A DNA stretch of 64,000 nt. It comes from Algibacillus agarilyticus (GTDB taxonomy: Bacteria > Pseudomonadota > Gammaproteobacteria > Enterobacterales > Alteromonadaceae). The position numbers were made by a program, and so were the translations under genes. Of this stretch, positions 1 to 10,362 are shown in pieces. The notes beneath the pieces are model-generated. The model was given only the letters and a program-made list of their open reading frames with translations. It was not told the DNA's origin and searched no databases. The stretch lies in NCBI RefSeq assembly GCF_003286125.1, contig NZ_QMED01000018.1, forward strand, positions 43,501 through 107,500, read 5' to 3'. How positions within the stretch are numbered: the first letter of the stretch is position 1; every line of letters starts with the position of its first letter.

Positions 1-12
1 AAAGGATAGAGC

Positions 13-282
13 ATGGAAATGATTAGTATTACACAGTTAGTTATTTTAGTTTTAATAATATTGGCTCTTTTCGTTCAACATAAAAGGCATAGGTCTGGTG
101 AATACGAACCTATTCACTATACTAAAAAACAACGTCTTATTTGGGCTGGCGTTATTGCCAGCCCAATGTTCTTCATTGGTATATCTTATGGCTTGTTGCC
201 TTTCATTATTCTAAGCCTAGTCATTTTTTGGTATATCTTCGCTAAGAAGCAATTCTACAAGCGCAGGGTTATTAATAAGTAG
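13..282 (+). CDS. small hypothetical membrane protein
   Basis: I do not recognise a family for this 89-residue protein. Residues 4-21 form a hydrophobic segment, followed by a basic stretch (KHKRHRSG). A second long hydrophobic region spans about 43-76 and may be two closely spaced membrane helices, and the C-terminus is strongly basic. The ATG at 13 is preceded by AAAGGA with suitable spacing; a second ATG at 19 is possible. Nothing upstream is visible because the window starts here. Clear hydrophobic periodicity and the ribosome site make it a likely real inner-membrane protein of unknown role. Confidence 0.6.
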   Translation: MEMISITQLVILVLIILALFVQHKRHRSGEYEPIHYTKKQRLIWAGVIASPMFFIGISYGLLPFIILSLVIFWYIFAKKQFYKRRVINK

Positions 283-421
283 CCAATTTAGAAATTTAAC
301 TAATAAAATCATAAAAGACACGCATTAATATAAGACGCATCACTTTGACTTATTAGCCACTAAAATTCGAAAAGGCGGTTCCCGATAATCGGAATGTATT
401 TAGCAAACAAAAAAACAGAAC

Positions 422-452
422 GGTGGGGTTCGCAAGCTCACGGCACCCTACC
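422..452. repeat. imperfect inverted repeat in intergenic space
   Basis: GGTGGGGTT and CACCCTACC form the arms of an imperfect inverted repeat around a centre reading GCAAGCTC. It lies between the small membrane gene and the convergent SMP-30-like gene. It may be part of a dispersed intergenic repeat or a weak terminator. No T-run follows it, so a terminator role is unsupported. The rest of 283-522 shows nothing I can name. Confidence 0.35.
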
Positions 453-522
453 AACCAATCAGCTACACATTCACTGTTCATGAGTAATAATAAATAATAT
501 CAATGAGTTGTTAATTCATGCT

Positions 523-1596
523 CTACATAAACTTTTCGTTTTGTGATTTACCTGGCAAATTAGTTTGCAGGGTATAAAGCCCGGTGCCTGAGGTAATAAG
601 GAGTGTTTTCATGTTAGGCCCTCCAAACTCCATATTGGTTATTTTGGGGGTGATGTACATTTTATTGAGCAATTTAGCATGGGGTGAATATACATAGATA
701 TTGCCTTCGTTGTGACTGGCTATGTATAGGTTGCCGGCACAATCTACGGTGATGCCATCGGGTGAGGCCACACTGATGAACGGTGTGCGAGTACCGACTT
801 GTCCACCTTTGCTTACGCTGTATACGCCTACTTCATTGGTGTGATCACCAACGTATAATTTACTTTCGTCTGGTGAGAGCACGATACCGTTGGGCTTGGC
901 GCGTGTTTTATCGATTAAGCTGATTTTACCTTGTGGGGTTAGGCTAAATACGCCGGTGAAATCAAGCTCTTTAGTACGTTCACCAAGTTGCCAATCGGGA
1001 TCGGTAAAATAGATTGTGCCATTGGAATGCAAAGCGATATCGTTGGGTGAGTTAAAATATTGACCTTGATAGCGGTCAATTAGTACTGTTTTTTCTTTTG
1101 TGGTGAGGTTTATTTTAGTCACCGAACGTGTGCTGTGGGTGAGGGCATATAAGTTGTTACCTTGGGCTAATAAGCCATTACTACCACTGTGTTTGATAAA
1201 GGTTGAAAGGGTATTGGGTAGTTGGAGTTTATAAATATTGGCCGCTGGACCTGTTGCTTGAGGGCTGCCAAAATTCATTTCAGAAAAATAAAACGCTTGC
1301 TGGCGATGAGACCATGTTGGCCCTTCTAAAAACAATAAATCAGCCGTTATTAATGTTGCTTGAGCGTTTGCTGATATTGGTGTTTGACCAGAGTCACATT
1401 GCGGGTTTTGTGTGGCATAAGCTTGATTAAAGAGTAATGCACTTAGGGTGATCAGTGCTTTTAGTGTTTGCTTTGTAAAGCGCATCAAACGGTTGCTTAT
1501 TTGGCTCGGTTTTGAGTTTGTTTTTTGAATCAGTTTTTTAGTCATTTTTTGCGTGTTTTTAAAAATGATAGGGGACGAAGTTTTGTGTGTATTCAT
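523..1596 (-). CDS. SMP-30/gluconolactonase-like beta-propeller protein, exported
   Basis: The protein resembles the SMP-30/gluconolactonase/LRE family, six-bladed beta-propellers that often hydrolyse lactones with a bound divalent metal. Visible family motifs are EGPTW near residue 93, SPNDI with YFTDPDW, KPNGIVLSPD with LYVGD, and SPDGITVD with NLYIAS; the E, N, N and D of these motifs are the usual metal ligands. A hydrophobic segment ending in NQAYA at about 57-61 looks like a signal peptide core. The ATG at 1596 has AAGG upstream but gives an unusually long basic N-region; an internal ATG at 1485 (residue 38) would give a normal signal peptide. Substrate is unknown. It stands alone, with no obvious operon partner. 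Confidence 0.75.
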   Translation of the reverse strand: MNTHKTSSPIIFKNTQKMTKKLIQKTNSKPSQISNRLMRFTKQTLKALITLSALLFNQAYATQNPQCDSGQTPISANAQATLITADLLFLEGPTWSHRQQAFYFSEMNFGSPQATGPAANIYKLQLPNTLSTFIKHSGSNGLLAQGNNLYALTHSTRSVTKINLTTKEKTVLIDRYQGQYFNSPNDIALHSNGTIYFTDPDWQLGERTKELDFTGVFSLTPQGKISLIDKTRAKPNGIVLSPDESKLYVGDHTNEVGVYSVSKGGQVGTRTPFISVASPDGITVDCAGNLYIASHNEGNIYVYSPHAKLLNKMYITPKITNMEFGGPNMKTLLITSGTGLYTLQTNLPGKSQNEKFM

Positions 1597-1888
1597 GTGG
1601 CTTTGCCTTATTTTGTGAATTCACAGAGTAGTTAATTTGTGCTTTAAAGTCAATTTGACTATATTGTTTTAGCTGTTGCACACCATATTTTGAATTTAAG
1701 CATGTGAATATAAGCCATCGAATTTAAGCATATTGAATTGTGGTGTGCAGAGTGATTAGTTCGGCTTCGATATATTCTTTAGTGGCGGTTTATCAAAAAG
1801 TAAGGCTGGCTTAATAGTGACGGTGAAGTCATGCAGTGTTCAAAAAATATAAAACGATTTGGTATGCTGATATAAAATGATTGGCTGG

Positions 1889-1929
1889 GCGACTAACTTA
1901 ACAGTGAGTTGTTAAGTTAGTCGTTTTTT
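1889..1929 (+). terminator. strong plus-strand terminator without a plus-strand gene
   Basis: A 15-bp stem (1889-1903 with 1910-1924, loop GTGAGT) is followed on the plus strand by TTTTTG and more T-rich sequence. On the minus strand no T-run follows the stem, so it does not fit as the miaE terminator. No gene is annotated on the plus strand in 1597-1888. The rest of 1597-1945 (349 bases) holds no ORF I can support, so this could end a small RNA. Confidence 0.6.
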
Positions 1930-1945
1930 GTTTTTACTTTTGTTT

Positions 1946-2518
1946 TTAATGAAGCGCTGCGCGATCGGGTAAGTTTTTACAAATTTCTGCTTCGGCAATT
2001 AATATTTCTTCTAAGCGAATATCGACGGTTTCTTTATCGAAATATTCATAGGCTAATTCAACAAATAAATTTTTGTGTTTCTCTTCTGATTCGGCAATGG
2101 CGGCATAAAAATCTTTGTCTTGACCGGCTTCTAGCGCTTCGGCAACTAAGGCAAAACGTTCGTGACCTCGGGCTTCAATTACACCTGCCACTAATAAGCG
2201 GTCAAGAAAAAAGACATCTTTGCCATTGCGGAATAATTTACGTATTTGGTTTATGTAAGCGTCTTTTTTATCGTCACCTAGGGTGATGTCTCTGGCTTCA
2301 ATTAATTTTAATACTTCTTTGAAATGAATTAGTTCTTCAATGGCGAGATCGGCCATGGCTCTAACTAATTTTTTTCGGTCTGGGTAGTGCGATAGCATTG
2401 CGGTTGCCATACCCGATGCTTTTTTTTCAGCTGCGGCGTGATCTTGCAAAAAACTGTTGAAGTCAGCTAAGACGGTTTCGGTCCATGAGAAGGGTGTTTT
2501 ATATTTTAGTTCAAACAT
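1946..2518 (-). CDS. miaE: tRNA-(ms2io6A37) hydroxylase MiaE
   Basis: MiaE hydroxylates the isopentenyl group of 2-methylthio-N6-isopentenyladenosine at position 37 of tRNAs reading U-starting codons, using a carboxylate-bridged diiron centre and oxygen. The 190-residue length fits the shorter Pseudomonas-type enzyme. The ferritin-like metal ligands are visible as EELIHF near residues 61-66 and as an E-x-RGHERF motif followed by SEEKH, which is the expected two-motif E...ExxH pattern. The ATG at 2518 is the first start and matches the family start, although no strong ribosome site precedes it. The sulfotransferase gene lies 88 bases upstream on the same strand, so cotranscription is possible but not required. 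Confidence 0.88.
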   Translation of the reverse strand: MFELKYKTPFSWTETVLADFNSFLQDHAAAEKKASGMATAMLSHYPDRKKLVRAMADLAIEELIHFKEVLKLIEARDITLGDDKKDAYINQIRKLFRNGKDVFFLDRLLVAGVIEARGHERFALVAEALEAGQDKDFYAAIAESEEKHKNLFVELAYEYFDKETVDIRLEEILIAEAEICKNLPDRAALH

Positions 2519-2606
2519 TGTTATTTCAAATTTTTAGTAAGTCTGCGCTAATTTTACCTTTGAACGCCTTGAGTAAAAAGTGTTATGGGCATTTTATTTT
2601 CAAGCG

Positions 2607-3236
2607 CTATTTTTCGAGATCGATTTTACCGTTATTAGTTGATTCAATTTTGTTGGGGTGTTTTATTTTATTCCATGCGGTGACTTTGCCGCCTTTGTTG
2701 ATCACGCTAAAGCCAGAGTGGGGCATGTTTTGCGTTATTTTTAAAAAGGCGAGTAGCTTGGCGTAAGCTTCGGGCTGACTCACATCAAGATTGAGTAGGT
2801 CGTTTGGTCGGTGTGAAAAATACGCCTGTATGCCTTGTTGATGTTGCTCGTAACACTGAGTTAAAAATTGTGTATTGTTTATGTTGTCGAGCGTGAAAGG
2901 CGAAAAAACACGTTGGTAACAGCGTTTGATTATTGGGTTAAAGCCGCCATCATCACGCGTTACATTGGTATGCATGCGCGTTAGTAGTTGTTGAATAGAC
3001 GGTAGCCAATGCGTTAAATCACGTGTGAGGTTAATAAACCGTGCGTTTGGGTAGTGTTTATCGAGTTGCTGATAATCTGCAAAAATGGGCGTGTCGGCAA
3101 TAACTTGGGCATTGAGCATGGCTTTTTTTGTGTAAGCGGTGTGAGCGGTTTTAAAGCCGAGTTCAAGCAAAGCGACACAAACGCTTGTGGTTGCTGTGCG
3201 GGGTAAGCCAATAATAAAAATTTTGTTGCTGATCAT
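2607..3236 (-). CDS. sulfotransferase family protein
   Basis: The N-terminus MISNKIFIIGLPRTATTS carries the P-loop-like 5'-phosphosulfate binding motif of PAPS-dependent sulfotransferases (GLPRTATTS). A second motif, INLTRDLTHWLPS, fits the 3'-phosphate binding site with R and S. The length of about 209 residues matches short bacterial members. I chose the ATG at 3236 because the phosphate loop normally lies near the N-terminus; a longer frame to 3314 would overlap radD. It follows radD by 37 bases and may be read with it. The acceptor is unknown and no PAPS-synthesis gene is in the window. The family call is fairly safe; activity is inferred. Confidence 0.7.
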   Translation of the reverse strand: MISNKIFIIGLPRTATTSVCVALLELGFKTAHTAYTKKAMLNAQVIADTPIFADYQQLDKHYPNARFINLTRDLTHWLPSIQQLLTRMHTNVTRDDGGFNPIIKRCYQRVFSPFTLDNINNTQFLTQCYEQHQQGIQAYFSHRPNDLLNLDVSQPEAYAKLLAFLKITQNMPHSGFSVINKGGKVTAWNKIKHPNKIESTNNGKIDLEK

Positions 3237-3273
3237 ATGCTTATTGCTTTCGTTGTATTTATTGATACGTATC

Positions 3274-5118
3274 TTAAAGCGCGTTGGCTTTACGATGGTT
3301 GCCTTGGTAATCAAAAATGCGTTCTTTTATTTGCCAGTAATGTTTTTGCTTTTTGGCAATTACAAAATCTGGATGGCTAAAATGCACTTGATTGGTGACA
3401 ACTTTGTCTACTTGAGTAAATGTAGGGGGTTCACGCCCTTGTTTGTAGCGTTTACCAAACAGTTGATTAAATTGGTTTTGACTGCGTTTGTATTGTAAAT
3501 CAAATTGTTCACTGAGTTCTAATCCGTCTTCGTCGTAGTAGCGTATTTTTAGTTTGTTATTAACATTTTCAAACTGCATGGCGGCACAACGAATAACCAT
3601 TAAATCTTTTAATTTGAGGGCTTGTTTTATTAAGTCATCGGGGTCAACTAATACATGGTCGCACTGATGACAGTAACGCGCGGCTATATCGTTTTCTTGA
3701 TGGCAATTAGGGCACTCTTTAAAGACAAACCGAAATTCGCATTGTTGTGCGGGCTGACTGGGCTCTGCATCTATTAATCCTTGGCAGCGTCGACCGTAAT
3801 GTTCAATAACATCGCCATCACCATCAACTTGTCCCCAAAAGGTATTGGCAAAGTTGCACCTAGGGCAAGGTACCATAACCGGTACACTGGTTGAGTTAGG
3901 TTTGGGACTACCGACTTCAGGGTAATGTAAATCAAAATCGTTACCAGCATAATCAGCCACTAAACATTCTTTTTTACCTGGGGCTAACCGTAAACCTCGG
4001 CCGACTATTTGCTGATACAAGCTCACCGACTGAGTGGGGCGCAATATGGCAATAAAATCAACATGGGGGGCATCAAATCCGGTTGTTAACACCGATACGT
4101 TAACCAAGTATTTTATTTTTTGCGCTTTATAAGCTTGGATTATGGCATCGCGTTGATGATTGGGCGTGGCGCCTGTTACGATTTCGGTTTGCTCGTTGGG
4201 TGCAAAATTTTTGATATAGCGTGCGATTTCTTGTGCGTGTTTAACACTAGCCGCAAACACCATGATGCCTTTTTTATGTTGGCTTAATTGGACTATTTGT
4301 TCGCAAATAGCTTCCGTTACGCGTGGATATTTTCCCAGTAATTCGTTGACTTCTTTTGGGATAAACTCGCCATTGTTTCCAGGAATTAAACTCGAAAAGT
4401 CGTACTGTTCTATTGCTGCTTTAATGATGTTAGGCGGGGTTAAATATTTATTCTTGATCATGTAACGCAAAGGCAGCTCATATATACAGTGCGCAAACTG
4501 GACTGTTTGCTCGGTACGCGTGAAACCATAGTAATGATATTGATAGATCCAGCCGGTATCTAAACGATAGGGGGTTGCGGTTAACCCAAGCACTTTTAAA
4601 TCGGGGTTATGTTGTTTTAAGTGATTAATGACTTGCTCGTATTGACTGGTATGTTGTTCTTTTTTTTCTATACCTTCTTTTGTCTTTTCGGCTTTATCTG
4701 TGGTTTCTTCTGATGCTGATTGTGCACTGCCTTTTGTCGTTTCTTGGTTTAGCGAGACTCGGTGGCATTCATCTATAATAATTAAACTGTATTCGGTATT
4801 AAATTGCTCTAAATTTGGGCGAACCGATTGAATACTCGCAAATGTCACTTGATGTTGGGTTTGCTTACGTTTTAAGCCCGCTGAAAAAATACCCGCTGTT
4901 AAGCCATAACTTTCGTATTTTTGATGATTTTGTTCAACGAGTTCTTTGACATGGGTTAACACCAGTATTTTTCGTTTGGCTAATTTTGCTAACTCGGCAA
5001 TAACTAAACTTTTACCGGCTCCTGTGGGGAGTACGATCACAGCAGAGTCATTGGTTTTACGAAAATGTTTTAAGGTCGCGTTAACTGAATCTTGTTGATA
5101 AGGCCTGAGTTGATACAT
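3274..5118 (-). CDS. radD: RadD (YejH) superfamily 2 helicase-like DNA repair ATPase
   Basis: RadD is an SF2 ATPase that helps RecA-mediated recombination and double-strand break repair in E. coli. Motif I PTGAGKS, motif II DECH, motif III LTATP and motif VI QIVGRGLRLAPGK are all present. A C-terminal four-cysteine zinc region (CPxC..., CPNCHQEN..., CHQCDH) and the conserved tail with HPDFVIAK also match. I chose the ATG at 5118 (MYQLRPYQQ) by comparison with E. coli; a start at 5163 would run into the valS terminator stem. Just after the DECH motif there is an extra polar stretch of roughly 30 residues rich in E, K, T and S that E. coli RadD lacks. Confidence 0.92.
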   Translation of the reverse strand: MYQLRPYQQDSVNATLKHFRKTNDSAVIVLPTGAGKSLVIAELAKLAKRKILVLTHVKELVEQNHQKYESYGLTAGIFSAGLKRKQTQHQVTFASIQSVRPNLEQFNTEYSLIIIDECHRVSLNQETTKGSAQSASEETTDKAEKTKEGIEKKEQHTSQYEQVINHLKQHNPDLKVLGLTATPYRLDTGWIYQYHYYGFTRTEQTVQFAHCIYELPLRYMIKNKYLTPPNIIKAAIEQYDFSSLIPGNNGEFIPKEVNELLGKYPRVTEAICEQIVQLSQHKKGIMVFAASVKHAQEIARYIKNFAPNEQTEIVTGATPNHQRDAIIQAYKAQKIKYLVNVSVLTTGFDAPHVDFIAILRPTQSVSLYQQIVGRGLRLAPGKKECLVADYAGNDFDLHYPEVGSPKPNSTSVPVMVPCPRCNFANTFWGQVDGDGDVIEHYGRRCQGLIDAEPSQPAQQCEFRFVFKECPNCHQENDIAARYCHQCDHVLVDPDDLIKQALKLKDLMVIRCAAMQFENVNNKLKIRYYDEDGLELSEQFDLQYKRSQNQFNQLFGKRYKQGREPPTFTQVDKVVTNQVHFSHPDFVIAKKQKHYWQIKERIFDYQGNHRKANAL

Positions 5119-5152
5119 ATGTTCTTTTTGGTTAAGCGTTTTTGGGTATATT

Positions 5153-5188
5153 AAAAAGCCCAATAATGCTTACATTATTGGGCTTTTA
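5153..5188 (-). terminator. Rho-independent terminator of valS
   Basis: AGCCCAATAATG (5157-5168) pairs perfectly with CATTATTGGGCT (5173-5184) around the loop CTTA, with A/T extensions on both sides. Read on the minus strand it ends in GGGCTTTTT, directly after valS. It lies just upstream of radD. Confidence 0.88.
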
Positions 5189-5236
5189 TTTTATCCCCAA
5201 GTCATTTGGGTAAAACAACGATAATGACTTATCGAG

Positions 5237-8104
5237 TTATAGTGCGTTGATGGTCGCTTTTTGCTCAGCTAATTTAGCTAATGCGGCTTCCATTTCAGCT
5301 AACTTAGCTTGCTCTTTTTCGATTACAGCCGGTGGTGCTTTGCTAACAAAACTGTCGTTTGAAAGTTTGCCTTGCACGCGTTGTAAATCTTTGTTTATTT
5401 TTTCGATATTTTTGTTTAAACGAGCAAGTTCAGCTTCGACATCGATTAAACCGGCCATCGGGATCAATATTTCCATATTACCGACCATGGCGGTGGCTGA
5501 AACAGGCGCTTCGTCGCTAGCCGTTAACACGTTTATTGATTCAAGCTTAGCAAGACCTTGCAAAAATTGCTGGTTAGCGGTTAGACGACGCGCGTCTTCT
5601 GGCTCGGCATTTTTGATAAAGGCGTTTAAAGGTTTGTTTGGCGAGATGTCCATCTCACCTCGTATATTACGAATACCCACGATAAATTGCTTAACCCAAT
5701 CTAAATCGGCCATGGCTAATTCATCAACTTTACTTGCATCAAACTCTGGGAATGCTTGCAACATAATGCTGTCGGCTTTAGTGGTATCAATTGCCGCCAG
5801 TGGCGCAACGCTTTGCCAGATTGTTTCAGTGATATAAGGCATGAGTGGGTGCATTAAGCGTAATAAGCCTTCTAACACGGTCACTAATGTATGACGGGTT
5901 GCACGTTGTTGTGCTTCGTCACCTTTAAATAATACGGGTTTTGTTAATTCTAAATACCAATCGCAGAATTGATTCCAGGTGAATTCGTAAGCGGTATTCG
6001 CGGCTAAATCAAAACGATAATTGTCGACATGCTCGCTAAAGGTTTTAACCGTATGTTGGAACTGGCCTAAGATCCAACGATCAGCTAATGAGAAGCTCAT
6101 CTCTGGTGTATGGCCGTCGGTATTAAAACCACAATCATGTTCTTCTGTGTTCATAAGTACGTAACGGCTGGCGTTCCATAACTTGTTACAGAAGTTGCGG
6201 TAACCTTCTAAACGGTTCATGTCCCAGTTGATATCACGACCGGTTGAGGCCATTGCCGCTAAGGTAAAACGCAATGCATCGGTTCCGTGAGCTTCTATCC
6301 CTTTTTCAAAGGTTTTACGCGTGGTTTTCTCGATTTTTTTAGCGACTTTTTCTTGCATTAAGTTGCTAGTACGCTTGGTTACTAAGCTTTCTAAATCAAT
6401 ACCGTCAATCATGTCGATTGGGTCAAGCACGTTACCTTTTGATTTAGACATTTTATCGCCATTTTCATCGCGAATTAAGCCTGTCACATAAACGGTTTTG
6501 AATGGCACTTGTGGCTTGCCGTCTTCATCTTTAATGAAGTGCATGGTCATCATGATCATGCGCGCAACCCAGAAGAAAATTATATCAAAGCCGGTAACGA
6601 GTACTTCTGACGGATGGAAGGTTTTTAAATCGTCGGTGTTTTCTGGCCAGCCTTGGGTAGAGAATGTCCAAAGGGCTGATGAAAACCACGTATCAAGTAC
6701 GTCTTCATCTTGCTTGAGTTCTAAATCGGCTGCTAGGTTGTTCTCTGCTCTTACTTCGGCTTCGTCGCGACCCACATATACGTTGCCTTCGTTGTCGTAC
6801 CAAGCCGGAATGCGATGGCCCCACCATAACTGGCGTGAAATACACCAATCTTGAATATCGTTCATCCAAGCGTTGTACATGTTTTCGTATTGTTTTGGTA
6901 CAAACTGAATTTCACCATCGGCCACGGCTTTTTTAGCCGGCTCGGCTAATGGTGCTGTTCTTACGTACCATTGGTCTGTTAATAGTGGTTCAATTACAAC
7001 ACCCGAACGATCGCCATAAGGGACGGTTAAGCTGTGATCTTCAATTTCTTCTAATAAACCTAAATCGTCAAACTCGCTGACAACTAACTTACGGGCTGCA
7101 AAACGATCAAGGCCATGAAAACGTTCTGGGATAGGTGCGTCGAAGGCGATCTCTTTACCGTTAAAGCTGTATGTTTCACCTTGGGTTAATATGGCTGCAT
7201 CTTTATCAAAGATGTTGATCATGTCTAGCTGATGACGTTTACCGACTTCGTTATCGTTAAAATCATGCGCCGGTGTGATTTTTACACAACCGGTGCCTTT
7301 TTCCATGTCAGCATGTTCATCTGCAACAATAGCAATGCGACGACCTACGATAGGTAGAATGATATCTTTGCCAATGAGATCAATGTAGCGTTCATCTTCT
7401 GGGTTAACCGCAACACCGGTATCACCTAACATGGTTTCAGGACGGGTGGTAGCCACAACAATATAGTCTTTGCCGTCTTTTGTTTTAACGCCATCTGCTA
7501 ATGGGTAACGGAAATTCCACATGAAGCCTTTTTTGTCTTTGTTTTCTACTTCAAGATCTGAAATGGCGGTGTGTAATTTTGGATCCCAGTTTACAAGGCG
7601 TTTACCTCGGTAAATAAGGTCTTCTTTATGTAAGCGTACAAAGACTTCTTTTACGGCTTCAGATAAACCATCGTCCATGGTGAAACGTTCACGGTCCCAA
7701 TCAACCGATGCACCTAAGCGACGTAATTGCTTGGTGATGGTGCCACCTGATTCTTTTTTCCAATCCCAGATACGATCGATAAAAGCATCACGGCCTAAAT
7801 CGTGGCGCGTTTTGCCTTCTTCTGCTGCCAATTTACGTTCCACAACCATTTGTGTTGCAATACCGGCGTGGTCGGTGCCGACTTGCCACAAGGTATTGTT
7901 ACCTTGCATGCGTTTATAGCGCGTCAAGGTATCCATAATGGTATCTTGAAATGCGTGACCCATGTGCAGGCTGCCCGTTACATTTGGTGGTGGTATCATG
8001 ATTGAGTAAGGTGTGCCTTGGCCTGATGGCTTAAAGTAACCTTTGGTTTCCCATGATTGGTAAAGTTCTTGCTCAATAGCTTGCGGATTAAATGTTTTTT
8101 CCAT
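5237..8104 (-). CDS. valS: valyl-tRNA synthetase
   Basis: This 955-residue class I aminoacyl-tRNA synthetase charges tRNA-Val and edits mischarged threonine. The HIGH-type motif is HMGH in [12 protein letters not shown] near residue 47, and the KMSKS loop is DKMSKSKGN. The editing domain region around [19 protein letters not shown] is present. The C-terminus is a lysine- and glutamate-rich coiled coil (from about residue 885) that binds the tRNA. Length and sequence match E. coli ValS (951 residues) nearly end to end. It follows holC by 24 bases, giving the conserved order pepA-holC-valS, and is closed by the hairpin at 5153-5188. Confidence 0.98.
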   Translation of the reverse strand: MEKTFNPQAIEQELYQSWETKGYFKPSGQGTPYSIMIPPPNVTGSLHMGHAFQDTIMDTLTRYKRMQGNNTLWQVGTDHAGIATQMVVERKLAAEEGKTRHDLGRDAFIDRIWDWKKESGGTITKQLRRLGASVDWDRERFTMDDGLSEAVKEVFVRLHKEDLIYRGKRLVNWDPKLHTAISDLEVENKDKKGFMWNFRYPLADGVKTKDGKDYIVVATTRPETMLGDTGVAVNPEDERYIDLIGKDIILPIVGRRIAIVADEHADMEKGTGCVKITPAHDFNDNEVGKRHQLDMINIFDKDAAILTQGETYSFNGKEIAFDAPIPERFHGLDRFAARKLVVSEFDDLGLLEEIEDHSLTVPYGDRSGVVIEPLLTDQWYVRTAPLAEPAKKAVADGEIQFVPKQYENMYNAWMNDIQDWCISRQLWWGHRIPAWYDNEGNVYVGRDEAEVRAENNLAADLELKQDEDVLDTWFSSALWTFSTQGWPENTDDLKTFHPSEVLVTGFDIIFFWVARMIMMTMHFIKDEDGKPQVPFKTVYVTGLIRDENGDKMSKSKGNVLDPIDMIDGIDLESLVTKRTSNLMQEKVAKKIEKTTRKTFEKGIEAHGTDALRFTLAAMASTGRDINWDMNRLEGYRNFCNKLWNASRYVLMNTEEHDCGFNTDGHTPEMSFSLADRWILGQFQHTVKTFSEHVDNYRFDLAANTAYEFTWNQFCDWYLELTKPVLFKGDEAQQRATRHTLVTVLEGLLRLMHPLMPYITETIWQSVAPLAAIDTTKADSIMLQAFPEFDASKVDELAMADLDWVKQFIVGIRNIRGEMDISPNKPLNAFIKNAEPEDARRLTANQQFLQGLAKLESINVLTASDEAPVSATAMVGNMEILIPMAGLIDVEAELARLNKNIEKINKDLQRVQGKLSNDSFVSKAPPAVIEKEQAKLAEMEAALAKLAEQKATINAL

Positions 8105-8128
8105 CGTCGTATCTAAGTTTCTTTTTGA

Positions 8129-8572
8129 TTAGGCTGCAGGTTCAGTTGATAACTGATGACCCGCGGCACGGTATTGTTTATATCTTTCGCGTGCTTGCTG
8201 TTTTAATGTTTCATCAGCGGGAACAAAATCGAAAGTTTGATTAAAACGCCTGATAAAGTCAGGCATGTTTTGGCTTAAATTGATAAGAATAGGGCGACCG
8301 CTTGTGGGTGGCTTAAAACCTATTTCAACCGGTGTACCAAACTTAGGGCCTTCACCTTGTAAGTTATGAGCGACAAAACTTTCGGGTTCAAATTGCCATA
8401 AGTGTTCATCGACAAGTTCTGCATCTTGCTGGTTGTCGGTGTAAATAAAAATTTTACTTTTTTGACGGTAGAGCTTTGCGGCTAAACGACAAGCAAAGTC
8501 GATGTGCGCCGGCACGGTTGTGGCTGGCGCTTTATCGGTTTCGGGCAATAAGTAGAATAAAATTTGTGACAT
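8129..8572 (-). CDS. holC: DNA polymerase III chi subunit
   Basis: HolC (chi) joins the clamp-loader complex through psi and binds the C-terminus of SSB, linking the replisome to coated single-stranded DNA. The 147 residues match the chi family, with FYLL near the start, ACRLAAKLYRQKSKIFIYTDNQ and the ILINLSQNMPDF region. The start ATG overlaps the stop of pepA by one base (TAATG), which suggests translational coupling. Its position between pepA and valS is conserved in gammaproteobacteria and strengthens the call. Confidence 0.93.
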   Translation of the reverse strand: MSQILFYLLPETDKAPATTVPAHIDFACRLAAKLYRQKSKIFIYTDNQQDAELVDEHLWQFEPESFVAHNLQGEGPKFGTPVEIGFKPPTSGRPILINLSQNMPDFIRRFNQTFDFVPADETLKQQARERYKQYRAAGHQLSTEPAA

Positions 8573-10077
8573 TATTCAGGTGTTTGCTCTTGTGCGTAGT
8601 TCATTAAGAACTGACTCATCATGGGTACTGGACGACCGGTTGAACCTTTGTTTTTACCTGAACGCCATGCTGTGCCTGCGATATCCATATGGGCCCAATT
8701 ATACTTTTTAGTAAATCGAGAAAGGAAGCACGCTGCGGTTATTGAACCCGCTGGACGTCCGCCAATATTGGCCATATCGGCAAATGGGCTTTCAAGTTGT
8801 TCTTGATATTCGTCCCATAATGGTAAGCGCCACGCTCTATCACCTGATTGCTCAGATGCGTTTAACAAGTCATGTGCAAGCGGGTTATGATTACTGAAAA
8901 CCCCGGTAGCATGAGCGCCTAACGCAATAACACAAGCGCCAGTTAATGTGGCCATATCGATAACTAAAGCGGGGTTATAACGTTCTACGTAGGTTAATGC
9001 GTCACATAATACGAGTCTGCCTTCAGCATCGGTATTGAGTACTTCGACTGTTTGACCCGACATGGTGGTTAATATATCACCTGGGCGATAAGCATTTGCA
9101 TCTGGCATGTTTTCACAGCCCACTAATATGCCAATGACGTTTATTGGTAATTGTAATTCAGCGAGCGTTTTCATGATGCCTATCACACCGGCGGCTCCAC
9201 CCATGTCATATTTCATTTCATCCATGCCTGCGCCTGGCTTAATTGAAATACCACCTGAATCAAAGGTTAACCCTTTACCCACCAACACAATCGGGGCTTG
9301 AGCATCCGTTGTGCCTTTGTAATTGATGACCGACATGATGGATTCATTCACTGAACCTCGACCTACTGCTAAATAGGAGTTCATGCCAAGTTCTGCCATT
9401 TGAGCTTCGTTAATGAGCTCAACGTCTACGTTGTCGTAATCTTTAGCCAGTATTTGAGCTTGCTCACCTAAATACACTGGATTACAGATGTTAGGTGGCA
9501 TATTGGCGACGTCTTTACATAGTTTGCTACCTTCTGCAACGGCTAAACCGTCTGCGATAGCTTTTTCGCCAATGGGTAATTCACGACGGGTAGGCACATT
9601 AAATACGATTTTACGTAATGGACGACGTGGTTCTTCACGTTTACTTTTTAATTGATTAAACGTGTATAAACAATCTTGCGTTGCTTCTACTGCATGGCGC
9701 ACTTTCCAGTAGTTATCGCGGCCTTTAACGTGCAACTCAGATAAAAAGCAAACGGCTTCCATTGAGCCCGTTTCGTTTAAGGTATTAATTGTTTTTGCGA
9801 TAATTTGTTTATATTGTCTTTCGTCTAACTCGCGTTCTTTACCGCAACCGACTAATAAAACACGTTCGCTTAATACATTCGGAACATGATGTAACAAGAG
9901 CATCTGCCCTGATTTGCCTTCTAAGTCACCTCTGCGAAGTAAGTTACTAATGTAACCTTCACTTATTTTGTCGAGTTGTTCCGCAATTGAGGTAAGGCGT
10001 CTTGGCTCAAACACACCAACTACAATGCAAGCGCTTCGCTGTTTTTCTGGACTACCGCTTTTAACGCTAAATTCCAT
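8572..10077 (-). CDS. pepA: cytosol (leucyl) aminopeptidase A
   Basis: PepA is a hexameric M17 dizinc aminopeptidase removing N-terminal residues from peptides. In E. coli it is also a DNA-binding protein used in Xer recombination at cer and in control of the carAB P1 promoter. The metal-binding and catalytic signatures [10 protein letters not shown] and NTDAEGRL are intact, and the family C-terminal half is complete. I chose the ATG at 10077 because AGGAG lies 7 bases upstream, giving 501 residues (E. coli 503); the longer frame to 10095 adds six residues without support. It is the first gene of pepA-holC-valS and is divergent from lptF. Confidence 0.96.
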   Translation of the reverse strand: MEFSVKSGSPEKQRSACIVVGVFEPRRLTSIAEQLDKISEGYISNLLRRGDLEGKSGQMLLLHHVPNVLSERVLLVGCGKERELDERQYKQIIAKTINTLNETGSMEAVCFLSELHVKGRDNYWKVRHAVEATQDCLYTFNQLKSKREEPRRPLRKIVFNVPTRRELPIGEKAIADGLAVAEGSKLCKDVANMPPNICNPVYLGEQAQILAKDYDNVDVELINEAQMAELGMNSYLAVGRGSVNESIMSVINYKGTTDAQAPIVLVGKGLTFDSGGISIKPGAGMDEMKYDMGGAAGVIGIMKTLAELQLPINVIGILVGCENMPDANAYRPGDILTTMSGQTVEVLNTDAEGRLVLCDALTYVERYNPALVIDMATLTGACVIALGAHATGVFSNHNPLAHDLLNASEQSGDRAWRLPLWDEYQEQLESPFADMANIGGRPAGSITAACFLSRFTKKYNWAHMDIAGTAWRSGKNKGSTGRPVPMMSQFLMNYAQEQTPE

Positions 10078-10362
10078 TGTGGCTCCTAATATCAAGTGTT
10101 TTTACAATTTACGTATTTAGCGATACTAAATTGTTATCGATTATTATATTCAATTATTGTTCGATTGTGCTTTAAGCTTCGGCTTATCGTGCGATAATGC
10201 CATAATAACTTAGGCAATAAACCTAGTTTAGATCAGGCGAATAAAAATGTTACCTAATTATGCCTTTTTAACTAAGTTTTTGTCTTATTTTCTTGTAAAA
10301 ATACTGAGTTTACTTAAAATTTTACTTTATTGCAGCAAAATGCCTAATTTGCGAGTTTTCAT

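Noticed and set aside
3187-3498. 103-residue hydrophobic ORF on the plus strand across radD and the sulfotransferase
   Set aside because: It overlaps two supported minus-strand genes; hydrophobic pattern comes from the opposite frame.
5247-5837. 196-residue ORF on the plus strand inside valS
   Set aside because: It lies antisense to a conserved valS coding region; low-complexity Ser/Ala-rich sequence with no family resemblance.
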